Shown here in pieces: positions 51,539 through 61,474 of a DNA stretch of 64,000 nt. How positions within the stretch are numbered: the stretch's first letter is position 1; the number at the start of each line of letters is the position of its first letter. Source of the stretch: JBMYYR01 sp965243605 (lineage in GTDB: Bacteria; Bacteroidota; Bacteroidia; Flavobacteriales; CAJXXR01). The notes beneath the pieces are model-generated. The model made no database searches, was not told where the DNA came from, and was given only the letters and a program-made list of their open reading frames with translations. The DNA lies in NCBI GenBank assembly GCA_965243605.1, contig CBDEVQ010000055.1, positions 73,515 through 137,514 of the forward strand, in the 5' to 3' direction. A program made the position numbers and the translations under genes.

Positions 51539-53968
51539 ATGTTTATGTTTTTTAAGATTTCTTTGGATTCTATCCAATGGTTTAGGTTTTTTTGTATTCT
51601 TTGTTTTTTGTGTTTTATTCCTAATAAACTGAATGCCCAAACGACGCTTAGTGGGAAGGTAATTGATATTGAAACACAAGAGCCTCTTGCTTTTGCTCAC
51701 CTTATTGTAAACACCGATAAAACGGGTGTAATGACTGATATTGATGGTCGATTTACGGTGTCTTATTCTGAAATTACATCTTTAACATGTTCTTATGTTG
51801 GGTATAAAACAAAACAAATACATATTAAATCTAACACAGAAAACATTATCATACAATTAGACGTTAATGAGAATGAACTAGACTTGGTAGAGTTAACAGC
51901 GAAAGAGAATCCAGCGTATAGAATAATAAGACAGGTCATTAAAAATAAGGCAAAACATAATCCAGAGCATCTTAATACCTTTAAATATGAATGTTATAAT
52001 AAAGTAATTTATGATTTTATTTATGGAGATTCACAAGATGCAGATAGCCTTAAACAGGGAATGGATGACGTTTTAAATGGAGGGCATATGTTAATTTCGG
52101 AATCCATTACCGAACGTAAATATATGTCGCCTAATTACTCAGAAGAAACCATTTTAGCAACTCGATTTTCTGGAATAAAGAATCCATCATTTACCTCGTT
52201 AGCAACTGATTTACAACCTTTTTCTTTTTACAACGACATAATTTCCTTTTTGGATGTTAATTATTTAAACCCAATAAGTAATAGGAGTTTACAAAAATAT
52301 CAGTACTATTTACGGGATACTCTATATCATGAAACGGATACAACATTTGTAATAAACTATTACCCCAGAAAAGGTAAGAATTTTGATGGTTTAAAAGGGT
52401 TACTCTATGTCAATACAAATGGATATGCCATAGAAAATGTAATTGCAGAACCTTATGAAAAAGGAAAGATTAATTTAAAAATTCAACAAAAATATACAAA
52501 GTTAAACTCAGGAGAATGGTTTCCTGAACAATTGAACTATACCTTACGTTTTCAAGAATATCCATCTAAAGATGTACAAATAGGAGTAGATGGTAAAAGC
52601 TATATATCTAAAGTAAAGCTCAACGAAGATTTTAACCGTAAAGATTTTTCTATAGATAAAGTGAAAATTTCACCTTTAGCAACCAAACAAGAACCCATAT
52701 ATTGGAACTCCCACCGTCCAATAGAGTTAAATTCTAAAGAACAAACAACCTATACTGTTATTGATAGTTTAGGTGAAGAATACAAATTAGATACGTTTAT
52801 AAAATTATCAGAAAATCTAGCTCAAGGTATTGTAGATTTCAAATATGTAGAATTGGACTTAAATAATGTGTTGACAGCCAATTTACATGAAGGTTTCCGA
52901 ATAGGCTTAGGTGTGAATACCGGAGATTCTTTATCTAAAACATTTAAATTAGGAGGGTATTTTGCCTACGGATTTAAAGACAAAAAAAGTAAACATGGAG
53001 CCTCTTTAACCATAGAACTTAATAAGGATAAAGAATCTCAAATTAGATTTAATTACCAAGACGATGTACAAGATTTTGGAACGTTTTATAATCGAAATCT
53101 TGGGGCTAGAGTATTTTCACAACGTGAATTTATTGTATCAGAAATGAATAGACTTAAACAGATGGACGTTTCATTTAAAACGAGAATGTTTAAATACTTA
53201 CAATCGGAATTTCAAATTGCACAACATGAATTTACACCACGTTATCCATATACGTATAAAGGAGAACTTTTAAATCCATTAAAAACGACAACGTTAGGTG
53301 TGAATTTAAGATTTGCCTATAAAGAAAAATACATACAAACGGCGAATCAGCGTATAAGTATGGGTACAAAGTATCCCGTTTTATCTTTAGCTTTTAAAAC
53401 CATGGAAAAAGGCAGGTTTGATAACGACTATAATTTAACAGCCTTTAAGTTTAAAATGGATTATAGCTGGTATTGGAAGAACATTGGTAAAACACAAACA
53501 ACCATAGAAACGGGAAAAGTATTTAATGAATTGCCCGCACCGTTATTGTTTTCTGGAGAAGGAAGTTTAGATAAAAGCCTTCAGATATTTGTGCCACGAA
53601 CGTTTCAAACCGCTACACCTTATGAATTTATGTCTAATACCTATGCCCATGTATTTATTAGACACAATTTTGGGTCTCTATTGTTTAAAACCGAAAAGTT
53701 TAAACCGCAGTTGAGTGTAGTCCAAAATATGGGATGGAGTAAATTGGATAACCAAGAAGACCATAACTTTGAAGCCTATAAAGGCGATATGTCTAAAGGC
53801 TTCTTGGAATCGGGATTAATTCTAGATAATATTTTAAGAATTAATTATATTAATATGGGCTATTTAGGATTTGGTGTCGGGGTTTTTGGAAGATATGGTG
53901 CTTATGCTCAAGATTCATTTTCGGACAATTTAATTTATAAAGTATCGATGATTTTTACGACAAAATAA
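51539..53968 (+). CDS. Outer-membrane protein with carboxypeptidase-regulatory-like plug and DUF5686 barrel
   Basis: An 809-residue protein. Signal peptide about 1-33 (FIPNKLNAQ), a carboxypeptidase D regulatory-like domain (LSGKVIDIETQEPLAFAHL to SYVGYKTKQI, about 36-105), and a DUF5686-type region (AYRIIRQVIKNKAKHNPEHL, KYECYNK) followed by a predicted outer-membrane beta-barrel to the end. Common in Bacteroidota; function unknown, probably a surface channel or assembly protein. The C-terminus (YKVSMIFTTK) ends in an aromatic-rich barrel strand. Confidence 0.85.
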   Translation: MFMFFKISLDSIQWFRFFCILCFLCFIPNKLNAQTTLSGKVIDIETQEPLAFAHLIVNTDKTGVMTDIDGRFTVSYSEITSLTCSYVGYKTKQIHIKSNTENIIIQLDVNENELDLVELTAKENPAYRIIRQVIKNKAKHNPEHLNTFKYECYNKVIYDFIYGDSQDADSLKQGMDDVLNGGHMLISESITERKYMSPNYSEETILATRFSGIKNPSFTSLATDLQPFSFYNDIISFLDVNYLNPISNRSLQKYQYYLRDTLYHETDTTFVINYYPRKGKNFDGLKGLLYVNTNGYAIENVIAEPYEKGKINLKIQQKYTKLNSGEWFPEQLNYTLRFQEYPSKDVQIGVDGKSYISKVKLNEDFNRKDFSIDKVKISPLATKQEPIYWNSHRPIELNSKEQTTYTVIDSLGEEYKLDTFIKLSENLAQGIVDFKYVELDLNNVLTANLHEGFRIGLGVNTGDSLSKTFKLGGYFAYGFKDKKSKHGASLTIELNKDKESQIRFNYQDDVQDFGTFYNRNLGARVFSQREFIVSEMNRLKQMDVSFKTRMFKYLQSEFQIAQHEFTPRYPYTYKGELLNPLKTTTLGVNLRFAYKEKYIQTANQRISMGTKYPVLSLAFKTMEKGRFDNDYNLTAFKFKMDYSWYWKNIGKTQTTIETGKVFNELPAPLLFSGEGSLDKSLQIFVPRTFQTATPYEFMSNTYAHVFIRHNFGSLLFKTEKFKPQLSVVQNMGWSKLDNQEDHNFEAYKGDMSKGFLESGLILDNILRINYINMGYLGFGVGVFGRYGAYAQDSFSDNLIYKVSMIFTTK

Positions 53969-54179
53969 AAATCAGTTGTCTGATTAGTAACGAATGTTCA
54001 TATAATTTAATTAGAGCTCTGTATTTTTAAAATGTAGGTGAAAATTCTTGATTGTATTCAAGGTATATTATACGGGTATAGGTTATATGAATAAAACTGT
54101 GAATTGCCAGAATTAGATTTAGCGAATGTCGTCTACATTCCTTAATTTCGTTATTTCAAATTCAGAAAACAGATCAATC

Positions 54180-56630
54180 ATGACATCTAACCCGAAAGAA
54201 GCAATAGATCAGCTTACAGAAGAATTGCGCGAGCATAATTACAATTACTATATTCTTGATGAACCTGATATTTCGGATTACGATTTTGATCAAAAGCTGA
54301 AAGAATTACAAAAATTAGAAGAAGAATACCCATTATTTGCTTCAGAAAATTCACCAACCAAACGTGTTGGAGGAACCATTACCAAAAATTTTGATAATAA
54401 GCCGCACTTATTCCCTATGCTAAGTTTGGCGAATACCTATAACAAAGAGGAATTATTGGATTTTGATGAGCGTATCAAGAAATTAACAGGTAGAGAACAG
54501 GTTGAATATATCTGTGAATTAAAATACGATGGTGCCGCAGTAAGTTTACTGTACGAAAATGGAATATTAGTATCTGCAACTACCCGTGGGGATGGTGTAC
54601 AAGGAGATGTTATTACAGAAAATATTAAGACCATTTCTAGTGTTCCTCTAATCTTGAGAGGAAAGGATTATCCAGATCGTTTTGAGATAAGAGGAGAGGT
54701 TATCATGAAACTGGATGGGTTTAAAGCGTTAAATGAAGAACGACTACAAAAAGGATTAGAACCGTTTGCTAACCCAAGAAATACTGCATCGGGAACCATA
54801 AAAATGCAAGATAGTGGGGTGGTAGCAACTCGACCTTTAGATTGCTTTTTATATTCATTAAAAGCAGAGGAAGACTTTAAAGAATCTCATTTAGACGATT
54901 TATTGGCTGCAAAGCAGGCAGGATTTAAAGTTCCGAACTATTACGAAAAATGCCATAATATTGATGAAGTATGGGCTTATATAGAATCTTGGCAAGAGAA
55001 AAAGAAAGATTTAAACTTTGAGATTGATGGTATAGTTATTAAACTAAACAATATTGCCGATCAAAAAGAATTGGGATCTACAGCAAAATCACCACGTTGG
55101 GCCATTTCATATAAATACCCTGCCGAAAGGCAATTGTCTCAATTGTTGAGTATTGATTATCAGATCGGACGAACTGGAGCCATAACACCAGTAGCCAACT
55201 TAAAACCCGTTTCAATTGCAGGAACAACGGTTAAGCGAGCATCCTTACATAATGCTCAAATCATAGAAGAGTTAGATTTACACGAAAACGATTGGGTGTG
55301 GGTTGAAAAAGGAGGAGAGATTATTCCTAAAATAACGGGGGTATTAAAATCTAAACGAGAAAACGATGCGAAGCCGGTTTCGTATATTACGAACTGTCCA
55401 TTCTGTAATTCTACTTTAATACAAAATGAAGGTGAGGCCAATCATTACTGTGTAAATTCAGAAGAATGTTCTCCTCAGATATTAACAGGTTTAGAACACT
55501 TTGTAAGTCGAAAAGCTATGAAAATAGAAGGGCTTGGTTCAGAGAAAATTAAACTATTGTTTGAGAATGGCTATGTTAAAAACCCAGTAGATTTTTACCA
55601 TCTACATAAATATGAGGAAGAGTTAATAGGATTAAGCCGATATGTAACTAATGATGAAAGTGGGTTTAAATACCTTGGAGAGTTACAAATTCCTTTAGAT
55701 AAAGCCATTTATGCCTTAGAATTGGGAGGGTTAAATGCGAAAGACTTAAAATCAGTAGATTTTACGAGCTTAACTTGGAGTCGTTTAGAGTCAGATGTCT
55801 TCCTTAACCAGCTTCCGGAGAAGAAAAAAGAGAAGGTTATTAAAGGACTTAAGAATTATGTTGAAATAGAAGAATCAGACCTTTTTGGGTATATCTCTTT
55901 AAACCAGTTTCTTACATTGTTTATGGGGGATTTGGTAGATATTGAAAAGTTATCAACAATTTTAACCTATCAATTTATAGATGAACACCTTGAGGGTTTA
56001 ATAGAGCTGTTTCCGAGTAAAAATAAGGCCTTAGAGAAAGTTTTTAGTCGAATTTCAGACCGTAACAAGGTAAGTATTCAACAGAAAAGTGTGGAAAACA
56101 TTTTAAAGAGTGTGGAAAACTCTAAGCAGCAACCATTTGAGAAAATATTGTATGCCATAGGAATTAGACATGTTGGAGAAAATGTAGCTAAAGTATTGGT
56201 TAAACACTTTGGAAGTTTCGAAAAAATGAAATCGGCAACTTTAGAAGAACTTCAGAATATAGATGAAATTGGAGATGTAATTGCTGAAACGTTAACGGAG
56301 TGGTTATCTAAAGAAGAACACCTTCTTTATATGGAAGAGTTAAAGTCTTTAGGATTAAATTTAGAGTCTGAAATTAAAGACGTTGAGGTTTCAGAAAACC
56401 AAGTGTTATCAGGAAAGAAAATTGTTGTTTCTGGAGTATTTCATACTTTAAGTAGAAATGAGCTTAAAGCTAAAATTGAACATTTTGGTGGAAAAAATGT
56501 ATCTTCTATTTCTAAGTCTACAGATTATTTAGTGGCTGGAGATAAAATGGGACCTTCTAAACGTCAGAAAGCGGAAGATTTAGAGATTACCATTTTAACG
56601 GAAGAGGAGTTTTTAGAAATGATTAAATAG
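54180..56630 (+). CDS. ligA: NAD-dependent DNA ligase, with a large internal insert
   Basis: An 816-residue LigA; start chosen at ATG 54180 (MTSNPKEAIDQLTEELREHN), which aligns with the family N-terminus, rather than 54126. It seals nicks in replication and repair. Ia domain (HNYNYYILDEPDISDYDFD), adenylation motif with the active Lys in CELKYDGAAVSL (about 117-128), OB fold, zinc finger (CPFCNSTLI..CVNSEECSP), helix-hairpin-helix (YAIGIRHVGENVAKVL) and BRCT domain (about 730-816) are all present. The usual length is about 670; the extra 140-150 residues lie between the zinc finger and the helix-hairpin-helix (about 485-630) and are not a domain I recognise. Confidence 0.95.
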   Translation: MTSNPKEAIDQLTEELREHNYNYYILDEPDISDYDFDQKLKELQKLEEEYPLFASENSPTKRVGGTITKNFDNKPHLFPMLSLANTYNKEELLDFDERIKKLTGREQVEYICELKYDGAAVSLLYENGILVSATTRGDGVQGDVITENIKTISSVPLILRGKDYPDRFEIRGEVIMKLDGFKALNEERLQKGLEPFANPRNTASGTIKMQDSGVVATRPLDCFLYSLKAEEDFKESHLDDLLAAKQAGFKVPNYYEKCHNIDEVWAYIESWQEKKKDLNFEIDGIVIKLNNIADQKELGSTAKSPRWAISYKYPAERQLSQLLSIDYQIGRTGAITPVANLKPVSIAGTTVKRASLHNAQIIEELDLHENDWVWVEKGGEIIPKITGVLKSKRENDAKPVSYITNCPFCNSTLIQNEGEANHYCVNSEECSPQILTGLEHFVSRKAMKIEGLGSEKIKLLFENGYVKNPVDFYHLHKYEEELIGLSRYVTNDESGFKYLGELQIPLDKAIYALELGGLNAKDLKSVDFTSLTWSRLESDVFLNQLPEKKKEKVIKGLKNYVEIEESDLFGYISLNQFLTLFMGDLVDIEKLSTILTYQFIDEHLEGLIELFPSKNKALEKVFSRISDRNKVSIQQKSVENILKSVENSKQQPFEKILYAIGIRHVGENVAKVLVKHFGSFEKMKSATLEELQNIDEIGDVIAETLTEWLSKEEHLLYMEELKSLGLNLESEIKDVEVSENQVLSGKKIVVSGVFHTLSRNELKAKIEHFGGKNVSSISKSTDYLVAGDKMGPSKRQKAEDLEITILTEEEFLEMIK

Positions 56631-56672
56631 AATACGGTTAACGTATATGTATTAACGTGTAATTGAAAAGTG

Positions 56673-57623
56673 ATGTTGTTGAAAAAAAGTATATACTTAG
56701 TTTGTGGATTGTTCTTAATGATTGCTTGTAAATCAAGCCAATTTGCTGTAGAAATACCAGATGAAATACAAAAGTCGACAAGAGAAACATACAGTGTGTT
56801 ATCGGTACTTTCTTCAGATCAATGTGCAGGTCGTGAGCCAGGAACAAAAGGGTATGCTATATCCGCTCAATACGTTGAGGATTATCTGAAAAAGAATAAA
56901 ATTAAGCCATTATTTAATGGAAGTTATAAGGATACTGTTTTAGTAGAAGGGGATTTATCATATAATATAGTTGGGGTAATAGGTGACTATAATCCAAAAA
57001 AGGACTATATATTACTTGGTGCACATTTAGACCACTTAGGTGAACATGCAACAACTGAAGATCATATTTTTAATGGAGCTGACGATAATGCTAGTGGTGT
57101 AACTTCTGTTTTGCAAATTGCAAGGCAGTTAAAAAAAGAATCGTTTGATAAAAATATTATTGTTGCCTTATTTACAGGAGAAGAAAAAGGATTAATTGGA
57201 TCTACACATTTAGCAAAACGTTTAAAAGAGGAATCTTATGAGTTAAGTTATATGTTAAACTTTGAAATGATAGGAACACGTTTTTTTAAGGAAGCAAATA
57301 CTGTCTTTTTAACGGGGAATAAATTGTCTAATTGTGCCTCTGAAATGAATAAGGTCCTTGGTCGTGATTTTGTTAAGCCTTTTAAAATGGAAGAGGAATT
57401 ACAATTGTATTATAGATCAGATAATGTTCCGTTTTATGAAGCTTATAATGTACCATGTCATACAATATCAAGCTACGACTTTGAAACCCATGCCCATTAT
57501 CATGAAGTAAATGATGAAATAGAGGTTTTAGATGTGAATAATATGCAGGATATTATTAATAGTTCGGTTAAGATTATTAAAACATTTTTAGAGGCAGATA
57601 CTCAACTACGAATGAATGAATAA
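56673..57623 (+). CDS. M28-family metallopeptidase lipoprotein
   Basis: A 316-residue zinc aminopeptidase-like protein; start at ATG 56673 (a GTG lies one codon upstream). Lipoprotein leader with lipobox MIAC (Cys about 20). Metal-binding residues in LGAHLDHLGEH (His, Asp), NGADDNASGV (Asp) and FTGEEKGLIGS (Glu Glu), then the late His in SSYDFETHAHYHE. Anchored in the envelope, it would trim peptides, possibly products of secreted proteases. It follows ligA by 42 bases on the same strand. Confidence 0.9.
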   Translation: MLLKKSIYLVCGLFLMIACKSSQFAVEIPDEIQKSTRETYSVLSVLSSDQCAGREPGTKGYAISAQYVEDYLKKNKIKPLFNGSYKDTVLVEGDLSYNIVGVIGDYNPKKDYILLGAHLDHLGEHATTEDHIFNGADDNASGVTSVLQIARQLKKESFDKNIIVALFTGEEKGLIGSTHLAKRLKEESYELSYMLNFEMIGTRFFKEANTVFLTGNKLSNCASEMNKVLGRDFVKPFKMEEELQLYYRSDNVPFYEAYNVPCHTISSYDFETHAHYHEVNDEIEVLDVNNMQDIINSSVKIIKTFLEADTQLRMNE

Positions 57624-57645
57624 TACTTGGATTTGGTTTTAATTT

Positions 57646-58476
57646 ATGAGATTTAAAGGGACAACAGACGAATTTTTAGAATTAAGAGTATTACAACAAT
57701 CTGATTGTTATATTTTTAATAACCCCGAACCTGGAAGTTTGACAGTCCTTTGGTTTTTGGAAGACAACAATATATTTATTGTGGATGGAAAAAGACATTG
57801 TTTTCATAAAAACCAAATCGTATTTTTTACTGAATTTCATAACATTAAGGTTGAAAAGAAAGGACAAACCCATTTCATACGTTTTAATCGATCGTTTTAC
57901 TGTATTATAGATCACGATGATGAGATTAGTTGTAAAGGAATTTTGTTTTTTGGAGCTTCTCAATTGCCAATTATTACTATACCTGAAGAAGAGGTAGATC
58001 ATTTTGAAACCCTTTGGAAAATGTTTGCCATAGAAATGGGACAGGTTGATAATCTACAAATAGGAATGTTGCAAATGATGCTAAAACGGTATCTAATTAT
58101 CTGTACACGCCTTTATAAAACGCAAGCTTTATTAAACCCTCCAGAGAAGGATAATAATTTAATAAGAGAATTTAATTTTTTAGTTGAGCAACATTTTAAA
58201 ACCAAACATACTGTTGCAGAATATGCAGCGATGTTAAATAAATCGCCTAAAACCATATCAAATATATTTTCTAAAATACATTCTAAAAGCCCATTACAGT
58301 ATATTAAAGAACGCCGTATGTTAGAAGCCCGTCGATTATTGTCTTATTCCGATATGCAAATACAAGAAGTAGCATACGAAATCGGTTACGAAGACATTCA
58401 GGCTTTTAGTCGATTTTTTAAGAAACAACAAGGCGTTTCACCATCAGAATATAAGAAAACCCTTCAATCGGGATAA
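57646..58476 (+). CDS. AraC-family transcriptional regulator
   Basis: A 276-residue regulator: N-terminal cupin-like sensing domain (NPEPGSLTVLWFLEDNN, about 24-40) and C-terminal double helix-turn-helix (TVAEYAAMLNKSPKTISNIF and MQIQEVAYEIGYEDIQAFSRFFKKQQGVSPSEY, about 190-272). It lies directly upstream of the AhpD-like and isochorismatase-family genes, which it probably controls. Confidence 0.9.
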   Translation: MRFKGTTDEFLELRVLQQSDCYIFNNPEPGSLTVLWFLEDNNIFIVDGKRHCFHKNQIVFFTEFHNIKVEKKGQTHFIRFNRSFYCIIDHDDEISCKGILFFGASQLPIITIPEEEVDHFETLWKMFAIEMGQVDNLQIGMLQMMLKRYLIICTRLYKTQALLNPPEKDNNLIREFNFLVEQHFKTKHTVAEYAAMLNKSPKTISNIFSKIHSKSPLQYIKERRMLEARRLLSYSDMQIQEVAYEIGYEDIQAFSRFFKKQQGVSPSEYKKTLQSG

Positions 58477-58527
58477 ATTGCCAACCTTTCGGGAAAACTG
58501 ACCTAGTTCTTAACGCCCATTATGCCG

Positions 58528-58535
58528 CATCTTTG
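58528..58535 (+). promoter_or_regulatory. Candidate -7 element upstream of the AhpD-like gene
   Basis: CATCTTTG is one base off TAnnTTTG and is followed by CATTG, 42 bases before the ATG at 58577, a plausible site of control by the adjacent AraC regulator. Confidence 0.35.
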
Positions 58536-58576
58536 CATTGTCAAAAAGATTAATTAACAACTTAAATACAAAGACA

Positions 58577-59110
58577 ATGGAAAGATTTAATGTACCAGCT
58601 AAGGCCGAAGTATCCGCAAATAATCAAGCAATATTTGATAAGTTAACAGCAGGAGTAGGGTTTGTACCAAATTTATACGCCACAATGGCTTATTCAGACA
58701 CAGCTTTGGGAAATTACCTACAATTTCAAGGTGGTAAAACATCATTTTCTAACAAAGAAAAGGAAGTCATTAATTTAGCCGTAAGTCAAGCAAACGAATG
58801 TAGATACTGTCAATCGGCACATACAGCTATTGCTAAAATGAACGGATTTACCGATGAGCAAGCCATTGAATTAAGACAAGGATTTTCATCTTGGGATTCT
58901 AAATTAGATGCACTTTCTAAAATGTCTAAATCGGTTGCAGAAAATAAAGGAAAAGTAGATTCGGAAACACTAAATGCCTTTTTTGAAGTAGGATATACAA
59001 AAGGAAGTATGGTAGATCTTATCGTATTGGTAGGGGATAAAACCGTTATGAATTTCCTTCATAATTTAACGCAGGTAGAAATTGATTTCCCTGAATCTGT
59101 AGAGTTATAA
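58577..59110 (+). CDS. Carboxymuconolactone decarboxylase/AhpD-like protein
   Basis: A 177-residue protein, start at ATG 58577 (MERFNVPAKAEVSANNQ); the longer frame from 58538 begins in the promoter region. The CxxC redox pair is in ECRYCQSAHTAIA (about 73-85), with His close by, as in AhpD-type alkylhydroperoxidases. FVPNLYATMAYSDTALGNYL is a family-typical N-terminal text. Likely a peroxide or quinone-stress enzyme. Shares an operon with the next gene (51 bases apart). Confidence 0.88.
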   Translation: MERFNVPAKAEVSANNQAIFDKLTAGVGFVPNLYATMAYSDTALGNYLQFQGGKTSFSNKEKEVINLAVSQANECRYCQSAHTAIAKMNGFTDEQAIELRQGFSSWDSKLDALSKMSKSVAENKGKVDSETLNAFFEVGYTKGSMVDLIVLVGDKTVMNFLHNLTQVEIDFPESVEL

Positions 59111-59161
59111 AAATTAAATTGATCGTTATGTTCTATAACGGTCTTTTAAACCAAAATTGTT

Positions 59162-59887
59162 ATGAAAAAGATAATATTAACCCTAGCAACTGCGGTTGTT
59201 GGAATAACGATGGGTATGGCACAATTACCCGACCCTGGCTTTAAAGTAGATAACCAAACGGCCATTGTAATTACAGATCCACAAAATGATTTTTTAAGCC
59301 CAAATGGAGTAACATGGGGTGTTGTTGGAGAAAGTGTAATGGCTAATAATACTGTAGATCATATCGAAGAATTGTTTAAGGTTGCAAAAGAAAAAAATAT
59401 TAAAGTATTTGTTTCTCCTCACTACTATTATAAACACGATCACGATTGGAAAATAGAAGGCGCATTAGAAGCGTTAATGCATAAAATAGGAATGTTTGAT
59501 CGTACAGATGTTATTAAAACAGATGGATTTGAAAATTCTGGAGCAGATTGGTTAAACCAATACAAAAAATATATCGACGGCGATAATGTAGTGGTTACAA
59601 ACCCTCATAAAGTCTATGGTCCAGAATCGAATGATTTAGCCTTGCAATTACGTAAGCATGGGTATAGTAAAGTTATACTTGCAGGAATGTCTGCAAATTT
59701 ATGTACAGAATCTCATATGAGAGATTTAGTAGAATCAGGATTTGAAGTTTCTGTTGTAAAAGATGCAACAGCGGCTGCAGTACTTCCTGGAATGGATGGC
59801 TATAAAGCTGCTCTGGTTAATTTCAGAATGATAGCAAGTCATGTATTTACCACAGATGAAGTGGTAAAAGAGATTAAAAATATGTAG
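59162..59887 (+). CDS. Isochorismatase-family cysteine hydrolase, exported
   Basis: A 241-residue protein with a signal peptide (about 1-20, ending GMAQ). Catalytic triad of the family: Asp in VITDPQNDFL, Lys or equivalent in the middle, and Cys in AGMSANLCTESHMRDL (about 181). Members hydrolyse small amides, isochorismate or similar. Export is less usual for the family. Co-regulated with the AhpD-like gene under the AraC regulator, by inference. Confidence 0.87.
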   Translation: MKKIILTLATAVVGITMGMAQLPDPGFKVDNQTAIVITDPQNDFLSPNGVTWGVVGESVMANNTVDHIEELFKVAKEKNIKVFVSPHYYYKHDHDWKIEGALEALMHKIGMFDRTDVIKTDGFENSGADWLNQYKKYIDGDNVVVTNPHKVYGPESNDLALQLRKHGYSKVILAGMSANLCTESHMRDLVESGFEVSVVKDATAAAVLPGMDGYKAALVNFRMIASHVFTTDEVVKEIKNM

Positions 59888-59918
59888 TGTTTTTTTTCTT
59901 GGTTTAGTTTAGCGTGAT

Positions 59919-59956
59919 AGGGTATAAGTTGAAGAACTTATACCCTTGTTTTTTTG
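59919..59956 (+). terminator. Strong terminator of the AhpD/hydrolase operon
   Basis: Perfect 12-bp stem AGGGTATAAGTT / AACTTATACCCT with GAAG loop, then a T run. Confidence 0.88.
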
Positions 59957-60005
59957 ATGTTATCTGGTTGGTAGTTAGAATGTTTTAAGATTTAGAAAAT
60001 TGTTC

Positions 60006-60013
60006 TATTTTTG
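60006..60013 (+). promoter_or_regulatory. Candidate -7 element of the small membrane protein gene
   Basis: TATTTTTG fits TAnnTTTG, 27 bases before the ATG at 60041. Confidence 0.4.
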
Positions 60014-60040
60014 AGCTTTAATATTATATAAAATTAACAA

Positions 60041-60253
60041 ATGAGACCACGTATTACCACCAAACAAATTATTTATTCTATCGTTTGTATTCCACTTATC
60101 TATTGGGGCGTATTTCGTTCACAATATACAAATGAAATATGTGAGGAATATATTACAGAACATCTTATTTTATCAGTTTTAATAAGTCTCGTAATTAATG
60201 TGTTTCTTTACCTTATTCAAGGTAAATCTATACAAACCAAGAGAGTTGAGTAG
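60041..60253 (+). CDS. Small membrane protein
   Basis: A 70-residue protein with two hydrophobic segments (IIYSIVCIPLIYWGVF and LILSVLISLVINVFLYLI). No family recognised. Has its own candidate promoter. Confidence 0.6.
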   Translation: MRPRITTKQIIYSIVCIPLIYWGVFRSQYTNEICEEYITEHLILSVLISLVINVFLYLIQGKSIQTKRVE

Positions 60254-60297
60254 ATTTAGTTGGAAGCTTTAAAATTATAATGCATTAAAATACAAAT

Positions 60298-60678
60298 ATG
60301 AAAGTGAATCATTTATTAAGGTTTAGTGTTATATTATTTGGTGTTTTGTATAATTTTCAAATCATTGAAAGTAAACCTATTCGTATTATTGATATTGAAC
60401 CAACTGAAAATTCTAAGGTTATTATTGTAAAAGGAATTAATATTAAAGGTGAGAAATTTAAGATTATATCATTGGTAGAGAATAAAAAATGTGATTATTC
60501 TATTCAAGAAGGAGAGGTCTATCCTTTAGTGTTACATTCTGCTTTTTCAAGTATTACTCACGGACATACCATGACAGGATACGGTATTGGTGACCTTATG
60601 ATAACTACAGAGCCCGAAGAAGGTTATAATCATTTGTATGTTACAAATAATTTAGATGGAATTTGTTATGTGAAATAA
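60298..60678 (+). CDS. Small secreted protein of unknown function
   Basis: A 126-residue protein with a hydrophobic leader (LLRFSVILFGVLYNFQIIES, about 5-24) that is a probable signal peptide or anchor, then a mature part with SITHGHTMTGYGIGDLM. No family recognised. Confidence 0.6.
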   Translation: MKVNHLLRFSVILFGVLYNFQIIESKPIRIIDIEPTENSKVIIVKGINIKGEKFKIISLVENKKCDYSIQEGEVYPLVLHSAFSSITHGHTMTGYGIGDLMITTEPEEGYNHLYVTNNLDGICYVK

Positions 60679-60783
60679 TTCTGCAAACTAAATATAACAT
60701 TAAAGTGTCCCGTTTTACATTTTAGAACATCTGTAACGCATTTAGATTATAGATTTACACACTCATTAAATGATTAGTGTAAA

Positions 60784-61086
60784 ATGGTAAAAGCACAAGT
60801 TGAAATTAAGTGTACTCATTGTGGATATTGGAATTCTGAACACGATTATTGCGAAGAATGCCATCAGCCAATTTCTCAAAAAGAAATCCAAAAACAAGAA
60901 CAACAAAAAATAGAGCAACGCCCTAAAGTAGATAAACGCGATAAGCTGGATGAATCTTTGGCGCATTTAAAAAATCATCGATTCTTATTGGTAAGAATTA
61001 TTTTTCATATGATTTACTCTACCGTGTGGGTGTTTTGGGTAATATCAAGTGTATTTTCTATGATCGTCGCATTTTTAAGCGCATAA
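60784..61086 (+). CDS. Zinc-ribbon membrane protein
   Basis: A 100-residue protein. Two CxxC-type knuckles (CTHCGYWNSEHDYCEECHQP, about 11-30) form a zinc ribbon, followed by a charged helix (QKQEQQKIEQRPKV) and a C-terminal transmembrane helix (YSTVWVFWVISSVFSMIVAF). It overlaps nothing and sits 4 bases before the next gene, so both are likely in one transcript. Confidence 0.68.
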   Translation: MVKAQVEIKCTHCGYWNSEHDYCEECHQPISQKEIQKQEQQKIEQRPKVDKRDKLDESLAHLKNHRFLLVRIIFHMIYSTVWVFWVISSVFSMIVAFLSA

Positions 61087-61090
61087 TTTG

Positions 61091-61474
61091 ATGATGTTTT
61101 ATTTTAAACCTGTATTCCAATTCTATTTTGTAACCTGTGTTTGTCTGTATATTCTTATACGAATCGATAGAGTAACTCAGTGGTTTAGATTCCCATCGTT
61201 TATACGGTATAATTTTAACGATTTTTTATGCTTACCGATTATTCTAACCTTAACCATTTGTATTCTTAGGTATTTAAAACGAGATCAAAATATAGAGTTA
61301 TCTGGTCGGCTTATTTTTGGAGAAGCTGTTTTTTATAGTGTACTATTTGAATTCCTTTTACCGATTTATTCAATGAAATATACGGCCGATTTAATAGATG
61401 TACTGATGTATGTTTTAGGCGCATGGTTTTATGGGGTAATGATGAAAAGAAATGACTTAGTTCATGTTAACTAA
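61091..61474 (+). CDS. Polytopic membrane protein of unknown function
   Basis: A 127-residue protein (ATG at 61091; a TTG one codon upstream) with four hydrophobic segments (FQFYFVTCVCLYILI, FLCLPIILTLTICIL, IFGEAVFYSVLFEFLLPIY, LMYVLGAWFYGVMM). No family recognised. Its 3' end overlaps the convergent regulator gene by 8 bases. Confidence 0.6.
   Translation: MMFYFKPVFQFYFVTCVCLYILIRIDRVTQWFRFPSFIRYNFNDFLCLPIILTLTICILRYLKRDQNIELSGRLIFGEAVFYSVLFEFLLPIYSMKYTADLIDVLMYVLGAWFYGVMMKRNDLVHVN

Noticed and set aside
57691..58002. Minus-strand 103-codon frame opposite the AraC regulator
   Set aside because: Antisense shadow of a well-supported regulator gene; composition shows no sign of coding.
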